Source: Alphaproteobacteria bacterium (GTDB taxonomy: Bacteria; Pseudomonadota; Alphaproteobacteria; UBA8366). From it: DNA of 5,357 nucleotides. Shown here piece after piece: positions 1 to 5,114 of the stretch (position 1 is its first letter; each line of letters opens with the position of its first letter). Where the stretch lies: contig JABJCS010000776.1 of the NCBI GenBank assembly GCA_018665505.1, positions 1 through 5,357 of the forward strand. Direction: 5' to 3'. The notes beneath the pieces are model-generated. The model was not told the DNA's origin. It was given only the letters and a program-made list of their open reading frames with translations, and did not search any database. A program made the translations under genes and the position numbers.

Positions 1-61
1 AATGTTCGATCAGACGATCCTGCCTGTATCTGCTCAGACGGCTCTTGCGCATGGATACCAT
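1..61 (-). CDS. IS1595-like transposase, N-terminal fragment (runs off the window)
   Basis: Reading leftward from 61, the frame gives MVS followed by MRKSRLSRYRQDRLIEH and is cut by the window edge. The RKSRLS...QDRLIEH pattern matches what I recall of the start of IS1595-family (ISSod11-like) transposases, where it leads into a helix-turn-helix/zinc-ribbon region before the DDE-type catalytic domain; those parts lie outside the window. The start at 61 is chosen because an AGAGG Shine-Dalgarno sequence (plus-strand 67-71) sits 5 nt upstream; the second ATG at 52 has no such site. The gene points inward from the element end, as expected. Whether the transposase is intact cannot be judged from 20 residues. 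The only competing reading, a short plus-strand frame over the same bases ending at 73, has no recognisable features. Confidence 0.7.
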   Translation of the reverse strand, partial: MVSMRKSRLSRYRQDRLIEH

Positions 62-84
62 GATAACCTCTAATCTCGGTTATC
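62..84 (-). promoter_or_regulatory. Hairpin covering the transposase SD and abutting its start codon
   Basis: On the minus strand, GATAACC (84-78) and GGTTATC (68-62) form a perfect 7-bp inverted repeat around a 9-nt loop. The two G residues of the AGAGG ribosome binding site lie in the stem, and the ATG at 61 follows the stem directly. RNA that enters from outside the element would contain the whole hairpin and should be poorly translated. This is a known self-restraint strategy in IS10 and IS50. The arms could alternatively be a transposase-binding motif inside the terminal repeat. Confidence 0.45.
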
Positions 85-109
85 TGGGACAGCCCCTATA
101 TTTATTGGT

Positions 110-421
110 TTGGCTATGTATCGCTTTTTTGAAAAGTTCAGGTACGGCAATCGTGAAACTGAACGATTTAAGAAAATATTTAAATCGGCCAAAGAAATAA
201 AGATCGGAAATCATTATTACATCAAAAATTTATCAAAAATTATAAAAAAAGGTATGTATAATGGATTACAGTTATTTGTATTAATGACATTTTGTGTTTT
301 ATTTATAGGATTAGTCCTTTTTTATAATGTAATGGAGTGGTTATTTAGTCCAAATTTCAGAGATAATATTGAATTATACTTAATTATTTCATATTGGTGG
401 TTCATTTTACCGCGGAGCTGA
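110..421 (+). CDS. AT-rich small membrane protein of unknown function, possibly 5'-truncated
   Basis: I do not recognise this protein. The frame can start at TTG 110 or ATG 116. No Shine-Dalgarno sequence precedes either, and the frame is open leftward into the IS end, so the true start may have been removed by the insertion. The first 50 residues are strongly basic (many K and R). They are followed by a clear membrane segment at about residues 52-72 and a second hydrophobic stretch at about 87-101, after which the frame ends abruptly at PRS. Bases 121-410 are only about 25% GC, far below the genes further right, which points to horizontal origin. The abrupt end inside a hydrophobic segment, and an alternative frame continuing to 507, suggest a frameshifted or fused remnant. 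It could be a real short accessory membrane protein or non-functional debris. Confidence 0.4.
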   Translation: MAMYRFFEKFRYGNRETERFKKIFKSAKEIKIGNHYYIKNLSKIIKKGMYNGLQLFVLMTFCVLFIGLVLFYNVMEWLFSPNFRDNIELYLIISYWWFILPRS

Positions 422-507
422 TTGGACAATACGCAGTGTCTTGGTACTTCTTCAGGAAACTCGGCCGAAAACCGATGTGGCGGGATGTGATCGGAAAGTC
501 GGCGTAG
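373..507 (+). pseudogene. C-terminal-like coding remnant in another frame (membrane segment plus basic tail)
   Basis: One frame away from the AT-rich gene, an open stretch begins after a stop at 370-372 and ends with TAG at 505-507. It reads as a hydrophobic segment (roughly IILNYFILVVHFTAELIG) followed by a basic, aromatic tail containing SWYFFRKLGRKPMWRDVIG. It has no plausible start codon of its own. The tail looks like a natural cytoplasmic C-terminus after a membrane helix, and a possible terminator begins at its stop codon, so this may be the true end of a plus-strand gene. The composition changes at about 410, inside the stretch. It may therefore be either the frameshifted end of the AT-rich gene or the left-over end of a host gene into which AT-rich DNA was joined. 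I do not recognise a family. Confidence 0.35.
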
Positions 508-540
508 ACAGGGCGTTCGTCTCCTGTCCTGGTTTTGTCT
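507..540 (+). terminator. Possible Rho-independent terminator after the frame ending at 507
   Basis: GACAGG (507-512) and CCTGTC (523-528) form a perfect 6-bp stem around a 10-nt loop. A T-rich run follows at about 533-540 (TTTTGTCT), starting a few bases after the stem. It begins at the last base of the TAG stop at 505-507. The T tract is imperfect, so efficiency is uncertain. In the other orientation the hairpin is not followed by a T run, so it is not a good terminator for the thioesterase gene ending at 566. Confidence 0.4.
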
Positions 541-565
541 TGCTGTTCTTTGGGCGCCCTTGGCC

Positions 566-1006
566 CTAATTCGACTTGCTCGTCTTCACCCGCATGCGTT
601 TCAACACCGCACTTGACGACAGTAGCGTGCGTTCGCCCACATAGACGCGGCCGCGCACGAAGGCCATGCTGCCGGTGCGGCGGACCAGTTCGCCTGCTGC
701 TTCGATTAGTTCGCCGGCGCGGCCCGCGTCGATGAATTCCGAATTCAGCGACACCGTGACCAGTTGTTCGTCACGGGATTCCTTCGCGGCGGCGACCATC
801 GCGAGGTCTATCATTGTCATCATCAATCCGCCGTGGACGATTTCGTGGCGGTTGCAGTGACGCCCCTCCGCGCGCAGCGCGAAATAGTGAATGCCCTCTT
901 CGCTTTGTCGCCAATGAAAGGGTCCCGAGCGCATCTCGAACGGATCGTCAGGGTCGTAGAGCGTGTAGCCCTCAACGGGTGCTGGTGTGTCGGTCATGGT
1001 TTCCAT
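566..1006 (-). CDS. PaaI-type hotdog-fold acyl-CoA thioesterase
   Basis: The 146-residue product is of normal length for the PaaI/YbgC-like hotdog thioesterases, cytosolic enzymes that hydrolyse acyl- or aryl-CoA esters and act as dimers or tetramers of the single hotdog domain. The family signature is clear: HCNRHEIVHGGLMMTMIDLAM at about residues 50-70, with the HGG motif (58-60) and an acidic residue, Asp67, in the place where PaaI enzymes carry the catalytic aspartate. The beta-strand half follows (VTVSLNSEFIDAG, ELVRRTGSMAFVRGRVYV). Two starts are possible: ATG at 1006, used here with a weak GGA about 8 nt upstream, or the ATG three codons later with GGAA close in front. The gene is divergent from the MmgE/PrpD gene and may share its control region. 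The substrate is unknown; a housekeeping role clearing dead-end CoA esters or a step in the neighbouring pathway are both possible. Confidence 0.88.
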   Translation of the reverse strand: METMTDTPAPVEGYTLYDPDDPFEMRSGPFHWRQSEEGIHYFALRAEGRHCNRHEIVHGGLMMTMIDLAMVAAAKESRDEQLVTVSLNSEFIDAGRAGELIEAAGELVRRTGSMAFVRGRVYVGERTLLSSSAVLKRMRVKTSKSN

Positions 1007-1098
1007 CGTGTCGTCCAGAGACAGGTTATATAGGGGAAAACTAGGTGCGGTTCGCCGTTCGGTAACCTGCCGCCGCTATATTTAAAGAAGGATACGTC
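1007..1098. promoter_or_regulatory. Divergent promoter region with spaced 7-bp inverted repeat
   Basis: This 92-bp gap separates two divergent genes and must hold both promoters. A TATATA at 1027-1032 suits a -10 box for the thioesterase, and TATATT at 1077-1082 one for the MmgE/PrpD gene; neither has a good -35 box. CAGGTTA (1022-1028) and TAACCTG (1063-1069) form a perfect inverted repeat with arm centres 41 bp apart, close to four helical turns. The left arm overlaps the thioesterase -10 candidate. A shared regulator is possible but a 7-bp match could arise by chance. Confidence 0.4.
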
Positions 1099-2448
1099 AT
1101 GACCATCGCGACCACTTTGGCCGAATTTCTCGCTACTACCTCCTATGACGACCTACCGGACCAAGCTGTCGACCATGCGGCGATGATCATTGCCAGCACC
1201 ATCGCCAGCGCCGCGTGCGGACGTGGTATCGAGTCGGCGCGGATTATCTGTGATATCGAGCGCACGAGGGGTGGAACGCCGGAGGCGTCGGTGTGGTTCG
1301 ATAGCGGCCCGAAGCTGCCGGTCGTGGGTGCCGCGCGCGCCAATGCCTTGCAGAGCGACGCGGCGGCGTCCGACGATAGTGATTTGCGGAACATTGTGCA
1401 TGCGGGCACTCCGTTGACCGCGACGGCGCTGGCGGCGGGCGAAGCGACGGGTGCCACGGGTCAGGAAGTCTTGGCGGCTATCGTCATTGGGTATGAAGCG
1501 GCTGGGCGGGTCGGCGAGGCAATCATTCCGCGCTTTGATTATCGCGGCCACCACGGTTGCATGGGCGCGACCTTTGGGGCGACGGGTGCTGCGGCACGCC
1601 TCTTCGGATTGACAGCGGAGCAGACTGCCCACGCCTTGGTGCTGACTGCGACCTCCATCGGTGGGTTGACCAAGGCGGCGAACACCAGCATCGCGCGGGA
1701 GTATCATGCGGGGAACGCAACGATGCTCGCCATCGAGGCAGTGCTGGCGGCGAAGCACGGATATACCGGCGAGCTGAACGTCTTCGAAGTAGATCGAGGG
1801 TTCTGCCAAATCTATGGCGGCAGCGACGGTGCCGGTATTGTCGAGGGTTTGGGTGCGGAATGGGACATCGTGACGGACATGGCGTTGAAGCTGGTGCCGG
1901 GCGGACATCCCTATCACGCCCTGGGCGAAGCAGGTGCCAACGCCGCGCGCGAAGGTAATATCGCGCCGGAGGAAGTCGCGTCGATTACTGTCTCACGGCC
2001 GGGTATGACGGCGCTGTCGGGACCGCTGCACCCGAAGGATTTGATTGATATGGCGCACAGCCCGGCTTATTTCACGGCGGCGGGAGTGCGCGATCATGCC
2101 TTCGGCTGGGTGCACGCGAGCCCGGAGAAGATCGATGATCCGGTCATTCATGGGTTGATCGACAAGGTCCGTGTCGGGCCGGAGCCGATCGACAATTTGG
2201 AAGATTACCGACAAGGGGCGAGCGTGAGCATAGAGACGATGGACGGCCGGACCGTAAGCAATACGGTGTTCGTGCCGAAAGGGGCGGGGTGTCTCGGCAT
2301 CGACTGGATGGATGTCGACGCTAAGTTCCGTGCACTCGCACCGAACGCGCCTATGTCGGAAGGTCAAATTGCGCGGAGCATCGAATTGGTTCACGGTTTT
2401 CGGGAAATCTCAGATTTATCCGAATTCATAAAAGGGCTTCATGCGTGA
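1099..2448 (+). CDS. MmgE/PrpD family protein (2-methylcitrate dehydratase/cis-aconitate decarboxylase-like)
   Basis: The 449-residue product matches the MmgE/PrpD fold throughout. This cytosolic superfamily includes 2-methylcitrate dehydratase (PrpD), cis-aconitate decarboxylase and iminodisuccinate epimerase, which act on small polycarboxylic acids without a metal cluster. The helical N-terminal domain contains AAASDDSD (88-95), His101 in IVHAGTP, and the helix LAAIVIGYEAAGRVGEAI. It continues with HHGCMGATFGATGAAARLFG (151-170) and EYHAGNA (201-207). The lid domain follows, with Lys264 in MALKLVPGGHPYHA and Tyr324 in SPAYFTA. These sit where the family has its active-site His, Lys and Tyr residues. 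The start is supported by AAGGA at 1088-1092, 6 nt before the ATG. There is no prpB or prpC nearby, so a methylcitrate role is not indicated; the family is often found beside CaiB and TauD genes in catabolic clusters. The true substrate is unassigned. Confidence 0.9.
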   Translation: MTIATTLAEFLATTSYDDLPDQAVDHAAMIIASTIASAACGRGIESARIICDIERTRGGTPEASVWFDSGPKLPVVGAARANALQSDAAASDDSDLRNIVHAGTPLTATALAAGEATGATGQEVLAAIVIGYEAAGRVGEAIIPRFDYRGHHGCMGATFGATGAAARLFGLTAEQTAHALVLTATSIGGLTKAANTSIAREYHAGNATMLAIEAVLAAKHGYTGELNVFEVDRGFCQIYGGSDGAGIVEGLGAEWDIVTDMALKLVPGGHPYHALGEAGANAAREGNIAPEEVASITVSRPGMTALSGPLHPKDLIDMAHSPAYFTAAGVRDHAFGWVHASPEKIDDPVIHGLIDKVRVGPEPIDNLEDYRQGASVSIETMDGRTVSNTVFVPKGAGCLGIDWMDVDAKFRALAPNAPMSEGQIARSIELVHGFREISDLSEFIKGLHA

Positions 2449-2630
2449 AGTACGCTTATCATATTACCGCACATGAAAAATTTGCGGTCTCTGGTTTCTA
2501 TAATCGTATGGCGGGTAAATTGCTGTAAATACACGAGGGTATTAACGAATTGTAAAGAATTCAGTCAGTTTTAGGTCAGCTCATCAGCAGATAGTGTACT
2601 CACGAAATCACTGTTGGGGGCAGGACGCAG
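2449..2630. other. AT-richer intergenic region with weak terminator and promoter signals
   Basis: This stretch is less GC-rich than its flanking genes. CCGCA (2467-2471) and TGCGG (2483-2487) can form a short stem followed by a loosely T-rich run, a weak candidate terminator for the MmgE/PrpD gene. A perfect TATAAT lies at 2499-2504, but no good -35 box stands 16-18 bp upstream. If used, it would give the next gene a leader of roughly 120 nt. No RNA gene or riboswitch is recognisable. Confidence 0.35.
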
Positions 2631-2873
2631 ATGGCGTCAGGCGAAGAATTCAAAAGACGGCACGAGCGGCGACGCGCTATCGACGACGTGCTGACCGCGC
2701 AACGGATCGCGTGCCAGGCAGGCAACGAGACGCTCGCCAAGATGCTGGAGGCGGCGCTCATCGCCGGCGCCGAGGGTCGGCCAAACGACCGCCGTGATCT
2801 GGTACAGCGTAGCCGCTTGGTTGCCGTGGCCATGAATTATTTCGATCATGCCTTCAAGTTGAAGGCCAGCTAA
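2631..2873 (+). CDS. Small hypothetical helical protein, 80 residues
   Basis: I do not recognise a family. The ATG is preceded by AGGA (2622-2625) with a 5-nt spacer, a good Shine-Dalgarno site that supports a real gene over the other overlapping frames here. The product has no signal peptide or membrane segment. The first 15 residues are highly charged (KRRHERRR). The rest is consistent with helices: about 17-46 (AIDDVLTAQRIACQAGNETLAKMLEAAL) and about 56-78, separated by a short GAEGRPNDR linker. The aromatic MNYFDHAF near the end could pack in a small helical bundle. It lies 90 bp before the dioxygenase on the same strand and could be co-transcribed with it. The composition matches the host. 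A nucleic-acid-binding or regulatory role is conceivable from the basic N-terminus but is a guess. Confidence 0.6.
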   Translation: MASGEEFKRRHERRRAIDDVLTAQRIACQAGNETLAKMLEAALIAGAEGRPNDRRDLVQRSRLVAVAMNYFDHAFKLKAS

Positions 2874-2924
2874 TCTCGAAATTTCGCGTGGGCGCTATTG
2901 AAGCGACGCAATCCTCCGCCATTC

Positions 2925-2960
2925 TTATTCCCACAATGCCAAAACAAATTTGGGGAATAA
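2925..2960 (+). promoter_or_regulatory. 8-bp inverted repeat covering the dioxygenase ribosome binding site
   Basis: TTATTCCC (2925-2932) and GGGAATAA (2953-2960) are perfect reverse complements separated by 20 nt. The right arm contains most of the GGGGAA Shine-Dalgarno sequence (2952-2957) and ends 3 nt before the GTG start at 2964. In RNA, pairing would hide the SD; in DNA, the repeat could be an operator for a dimeric regulator. A second, smaller pairing (CCAAA 2939-2943 with TTTGG 2949-2953) competes with it, so two alternative folds are possible. Confidence 0.45.
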
Positions 2961-2963
2961 ATC

Positions 2964-3866
2964 GTGGACGGAATCAATTCAGGATCCAACCGAGTTTTTG
3001 CGGAACCGTTAAGCAAACGGCTCGGCGCGCGCCTACACGGCATCGATTGCCGAAGCGTTGATGATGCGGTCTGGGCGACCATTCGTGATGTGTTCCATGA
3101 GCGCCATGTCGTGGTCTTTCCGGATCAACATCTAACGCCGGACGAACATGCCACGTTCATGGAGCGCTTTGGGGAATTGGATGTGCATCCCCAGGAATTG
3201 TCGGCGCGGAGTACACTGCCGTTGCCGGAGAATCCCAAGATTGAGTTGATGCTCAACAAGCCGGGGAATGCCGGGCCCCGCGCGGCCGCATGGCATACCG
3301 ATGTGACGTTTCGCGAGGAGCCGGTCGCGGTGACAAGCCTCTATGGGCTCGAGACGCCGGAGGCCTGTGCAGATACAATTTGGAGTTCGCTCCGCGCCGT
3401 CTTCGACGACCTGACCCCAGGGTTGCAAGAGACGCTGCGTGGGTTGAAAGCCGTTCACGCCACGGCCTTCGTGATGGGAAAAAGCCAAGCGGGATCGATT
3501 AATTATGACCCGACGGCGGAGAGCGATCCGAATAAGAAGGATTTGAAAGCACAGTACCGCGACGAGGTTGTTCATCCCGTCGTCCATCGCCACGAAGCGG
3601 GATACGAAACCCTCTATATCAACCCTGCCTTCGTGAACCGGATCGAGGGTTGGAGTGCGGAAGAAAGCGCGCCGTTCCTGGGCATGCTCTACGAACGTGC
3701 ACAAATGGCGGTCTATACCTACCGTCATCGTTGGTCCCAACGCGATCTCGTTGTCTGGGATAATCGTTGCACCATGCATTACGGGGTCAACGATTACGGC
3801 GAGGAGGATCGCCGCAGACTACACCGAACCACCGGCGCGCCCTTTGTCGTGCATGGTGGCGGATAG
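2964..3866 (+). CDS. TauD/TfdA family 2-oxoglutarate/Fe(II)-dependent dioxygenase
   Basis: The 300-residue product is a typical cytosolic TauD/TfdA enzyme, which couples oxidative decarboxylation of 2-oxoglutarate to hydroxylation of a substrate (taurine, 2,4-D and many other organic acids in known members). The HxD iron ligands are His111 and Asp113 in AAAWHTDVTF, and the distal iron ligand is His272 in WDNRCTMHYGVNDY. Arg288 in RRLHRTT matches the arginine that holds the 2-oxoglutarate carboxylate (R270 of E. coli TauD). The N-terminal part has the usual GARLHGID and FHERHVVVFPDQHLTPDE elements. The start is GTG, chosen because GGGGAA at 2952-2957 stands 6 nt upstream and no ATG fits as well. 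All catalytic residues are present, so it should be active. The substrate cannot be predicted; the absence of sulfonate or taurine transport genes in the window argues against assuming taurine. Confidence 0.92.
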   Translation: MDGINSGSNRVFAEPLSKRLGARLHGIDCRSVDDAVWATIRDVFHERHVVVFPDQHLTPDEHATFMERFGELDVHPQELSARSTLPLPENPKIELMLNKPGNAGPRAAAWHTDVTFREEPVAVTSLYGLETPEACADTIWSSLRAVFDDLTPGLQETLRGLKAVHATAFVMGKSQAGSINYDPTAESDPNKKDLKAQYRDEVVHPVVHRHEAGYETLYINPAFVNRIEGWSAEESAPFLGMLYERAQMAVYTYRHRWSQRDLVVWDNRCTMHYGVNDYGEEDRRRLHRTTGAPFVVHGGG

Positions 3867-3875
3867 GCTCTCCCG

Positions 3876-5114
3876 CTAAATTATCGCGCGCGCTTTGAGA
3901 GCCTCAATATCTGCTGGTTTGAGGTCGAGGAGATTGGCGTAAACCTCTTCGTTGTGGGTGCCGCAGGGTGCGGATACTCCGCCGTAACCGGTCTCGGCGC
4001 CACTGAACTTCAACGGGAAACCCGCCGCCTTGAGATTGGGTAATTCACCAAGGGTGGGATGTGCGACCGTATTGATCATGCCGCGCTCCTGGAGATGCGG
4101 CCAGCTCAGCAGATCGTCGATGTCTTGAACCGGAGAGGCGACAATGCCGGCGGCTTCGAGCTCCACGACGGCGCCCGCCGTCGTTTGATCGCGCGTCCAT
4201 TCGGTTAGCACCGCATCGACTTGATCATTGTGGGCGACCCGCCAATCCATGCGTCCCCAATCCGGATGATCGCCGAGGTCGGCGCGCTCGATAAGGGTGC
4301 AGAGGGAGCGCCACATCGCGTCGTGGCCGATGCCGATCACCAGCCAACCGTCTTGCGTCGGATAGGCGTTGAAGGGGGAGAACCGCATGATCCGATTGCC
4401 CTGCTGGAAATCCATGCCGAGGTCGTCATAGATGTCGAGCGCTTCGTCGAAGATCAGCGAGAACAAAACATCGACCATGGAGATATCGACAAACTGACCC
4501 GCGCCCGTGCGTTCACGATGGAAGAGGGCGGCGAGGATACCGGAGAAGGCGAAACCACCCGACACAGTGTCGGCAAGCGGGGTCCCAGCCTTGGTCGGCG
4601 GATTTCCCGGCTGGCCGGTCACGCTCATCAATCCGGACATGGCTTGCGTCGTCAGATCATAGGCGCGGCGCTTCGCGTCCGGGCCAGTGGCACCGTAGCC
4701 AGTGATCGAGCAATAGACGAGCCGTGGATTAATCTTTTGCAGGCGTGGCCAGTCGATCTTGAGCCGCTCCGTCACGCCGACGCTGAAGTTCTCCACCAGC
4801 ACGTCGGCTTTCTCGACCAGGCGCAGGAATAGCGCGTGGCCTTCCGGCGATTTCAAATCAAGCGTAATCGATTTTTTGCCGCGCTGGCGCTTCAGGAAGG
4901 CGATGCCGATATCACTGTCGTCGCGTTTTTGGATCGTCGGGCCTTGCTCGCCATAGAACACCGGCGCGCCCGATAGCGAATCTCCGGTCACCGGATTGTC
5001 CAGACGGATGACCTCCGCTCCCATCCCCGAGAGCAGAAGCGTCGCGTGCGGACCGGCGAGATATTGCGAGAGGTCGAGGACGCGAATGCCGTTTAGAATC
5101 CCATCCGCCTTCAT
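3876..5114 (-). CDS. CaiB/BaiF family (class III) CoA-transferase
   Basis: The 412-residue product has the length and full layout of class III CoA-transferases, which move CoA between carboxylic acids through enzyme-bound anhydride intermediates and fold as interlocked dimers in the cytosol. It begins with the nucleotide-fold part (GIRVLDLSQYLAGPHATLLL, GMGAEVIRLD). FLKRQRGKKSITLDL (73-87) and ADVLVENF (103-110) are standard family segments. The catalytic aspartate is Asp153 in YDLTTQAMSGL, equivalent to Asp169 of formyl-CoA transferase. GAGQFVDISMVDVLFSL and the C-terminal AGIVASPVQDIDDLLSWPHLQERGM segment complete the domain. The usual NFRPG loop is NFSVG here. The start overlaps the upstream stop as ATGA (5111-5114), implying translational coupling, with GGGA a few nt upstream. 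It converges on the dioxygenase with a 9-bp gap. Acyl donor and acceptor are unknown. Confidence 0.92.
   Translation of the reverse strand: MKADGILNGIRVLDLSQYLAGPHATLLLSGMGAEVIRLDNPVTGDSLSGAPVFYGEQGPTIQKRDDSDIGIAFLKRQRGKKSITLDLKSPEGHALFLRLVEKADVLVENFSVGVTERLKIDWPRLQKINPRLVYCSITGYGATGPDAKRRAYDLTTQAMSGLMSVTGQPGNPPTKAGTPLADTVSGGFAFSGILAALFHRERTGAGQFVDISMVDVLFSLIFDEALDIYDDLGMDFQQGNRIMRFSPFNAYPTQDGWLVIGIGHDAMWRSLCTLIERADLGDHPDWGRMDWRVAHNDQVDAVLTEWTRDQTTAGAVVELEAAGIVASPVQDIDDLLSWPHLQERGMINTVAHPTLGELPNLKAAGFPLKFSGAETGYGGVSAPCGTHNEEVYANLLDLKPADIEALKARAII

Larger units (their letters stand above)
1..96 (-). mobile_element. End of an IS1595-family-like insertion sequence (partial)
   Basis: The segment carries the transposase start on the minus strand and, outside it, a sequence that reads on the minus strand from 96 inward as GGGGCTGTCCCAGATAACC. 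This G-rich start followed by CTGTCCCA looks like a terminal inverted repeat, placing the IS tip at about 96. The rest of the element, including the opposite end, lies left of the window, so the repeat cannot be matched to its partner. IS1595 elements are known to make 8-bp target duplications; if the tip is at 96, bases 97-104 (TATATTTA) would be one copy. The family assignment rests on the transposase N-terminus and the end assignment is inference. Confidence 0.65.

Noticed and set aside
2..73. Short plus-strand frame beginning at the window edge and ending at 73
   Set aside because: It overlaps the recognised minus-strand transposase start and the IS terminal hairpin, and has no family resemblance; it is best read as a shadow.
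51..200. 49-codon plus-strand frame starting MDTMITSNLG with a hydrophobic middle
   Set aside because: It crosses the predicted IS tip at 96, has no Shine-Dalgarno site and overlaps the better supported frames.
551..568. GGGCGCCC self-complementary sequence near the thioesterase stop
   Set aside because: No loop and no T tract on the minus strand, so it does not form a convincing terminator.
1153..1917. 254-codon minus-strand frame opposite the MmgE/PrpD gene
   Set aside because: Low-complexity, arginine-rich translation typical of an antisense shadow, with the plus strand clearly coding for a known family.
2437..2450. CTTCA-TGCG-TGAAG hairpin at the end of the MmgE/PrpD gene
   Set aside because: The stem is only 5 bp, includes the stop codon and is not followed by a T tract, so it is not a credible terminator.
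2542..2556. Near match to a CtrA-type site (TTAA, 7 nt, TAAA)
   Set aside because: The second half-site deviates from TTAA and such AT-rich matches are frequent by chance; the taxonomic placement is also only inferred.
2877..2886. 10-bp palindrome CGAAATTTCG just after the small hypothetical gene
   Set aside because: It is short, has no loop to make a terminator and has no second copy nearby to support an operator.
4221..4832. 203-codon plus-strand frame antisense to the CoA-transferase
   Set aside because: It lies wholly opposite a well supported gene with an intact catalytic motif; long antisense frames are expected in GC-rich coding DNA.
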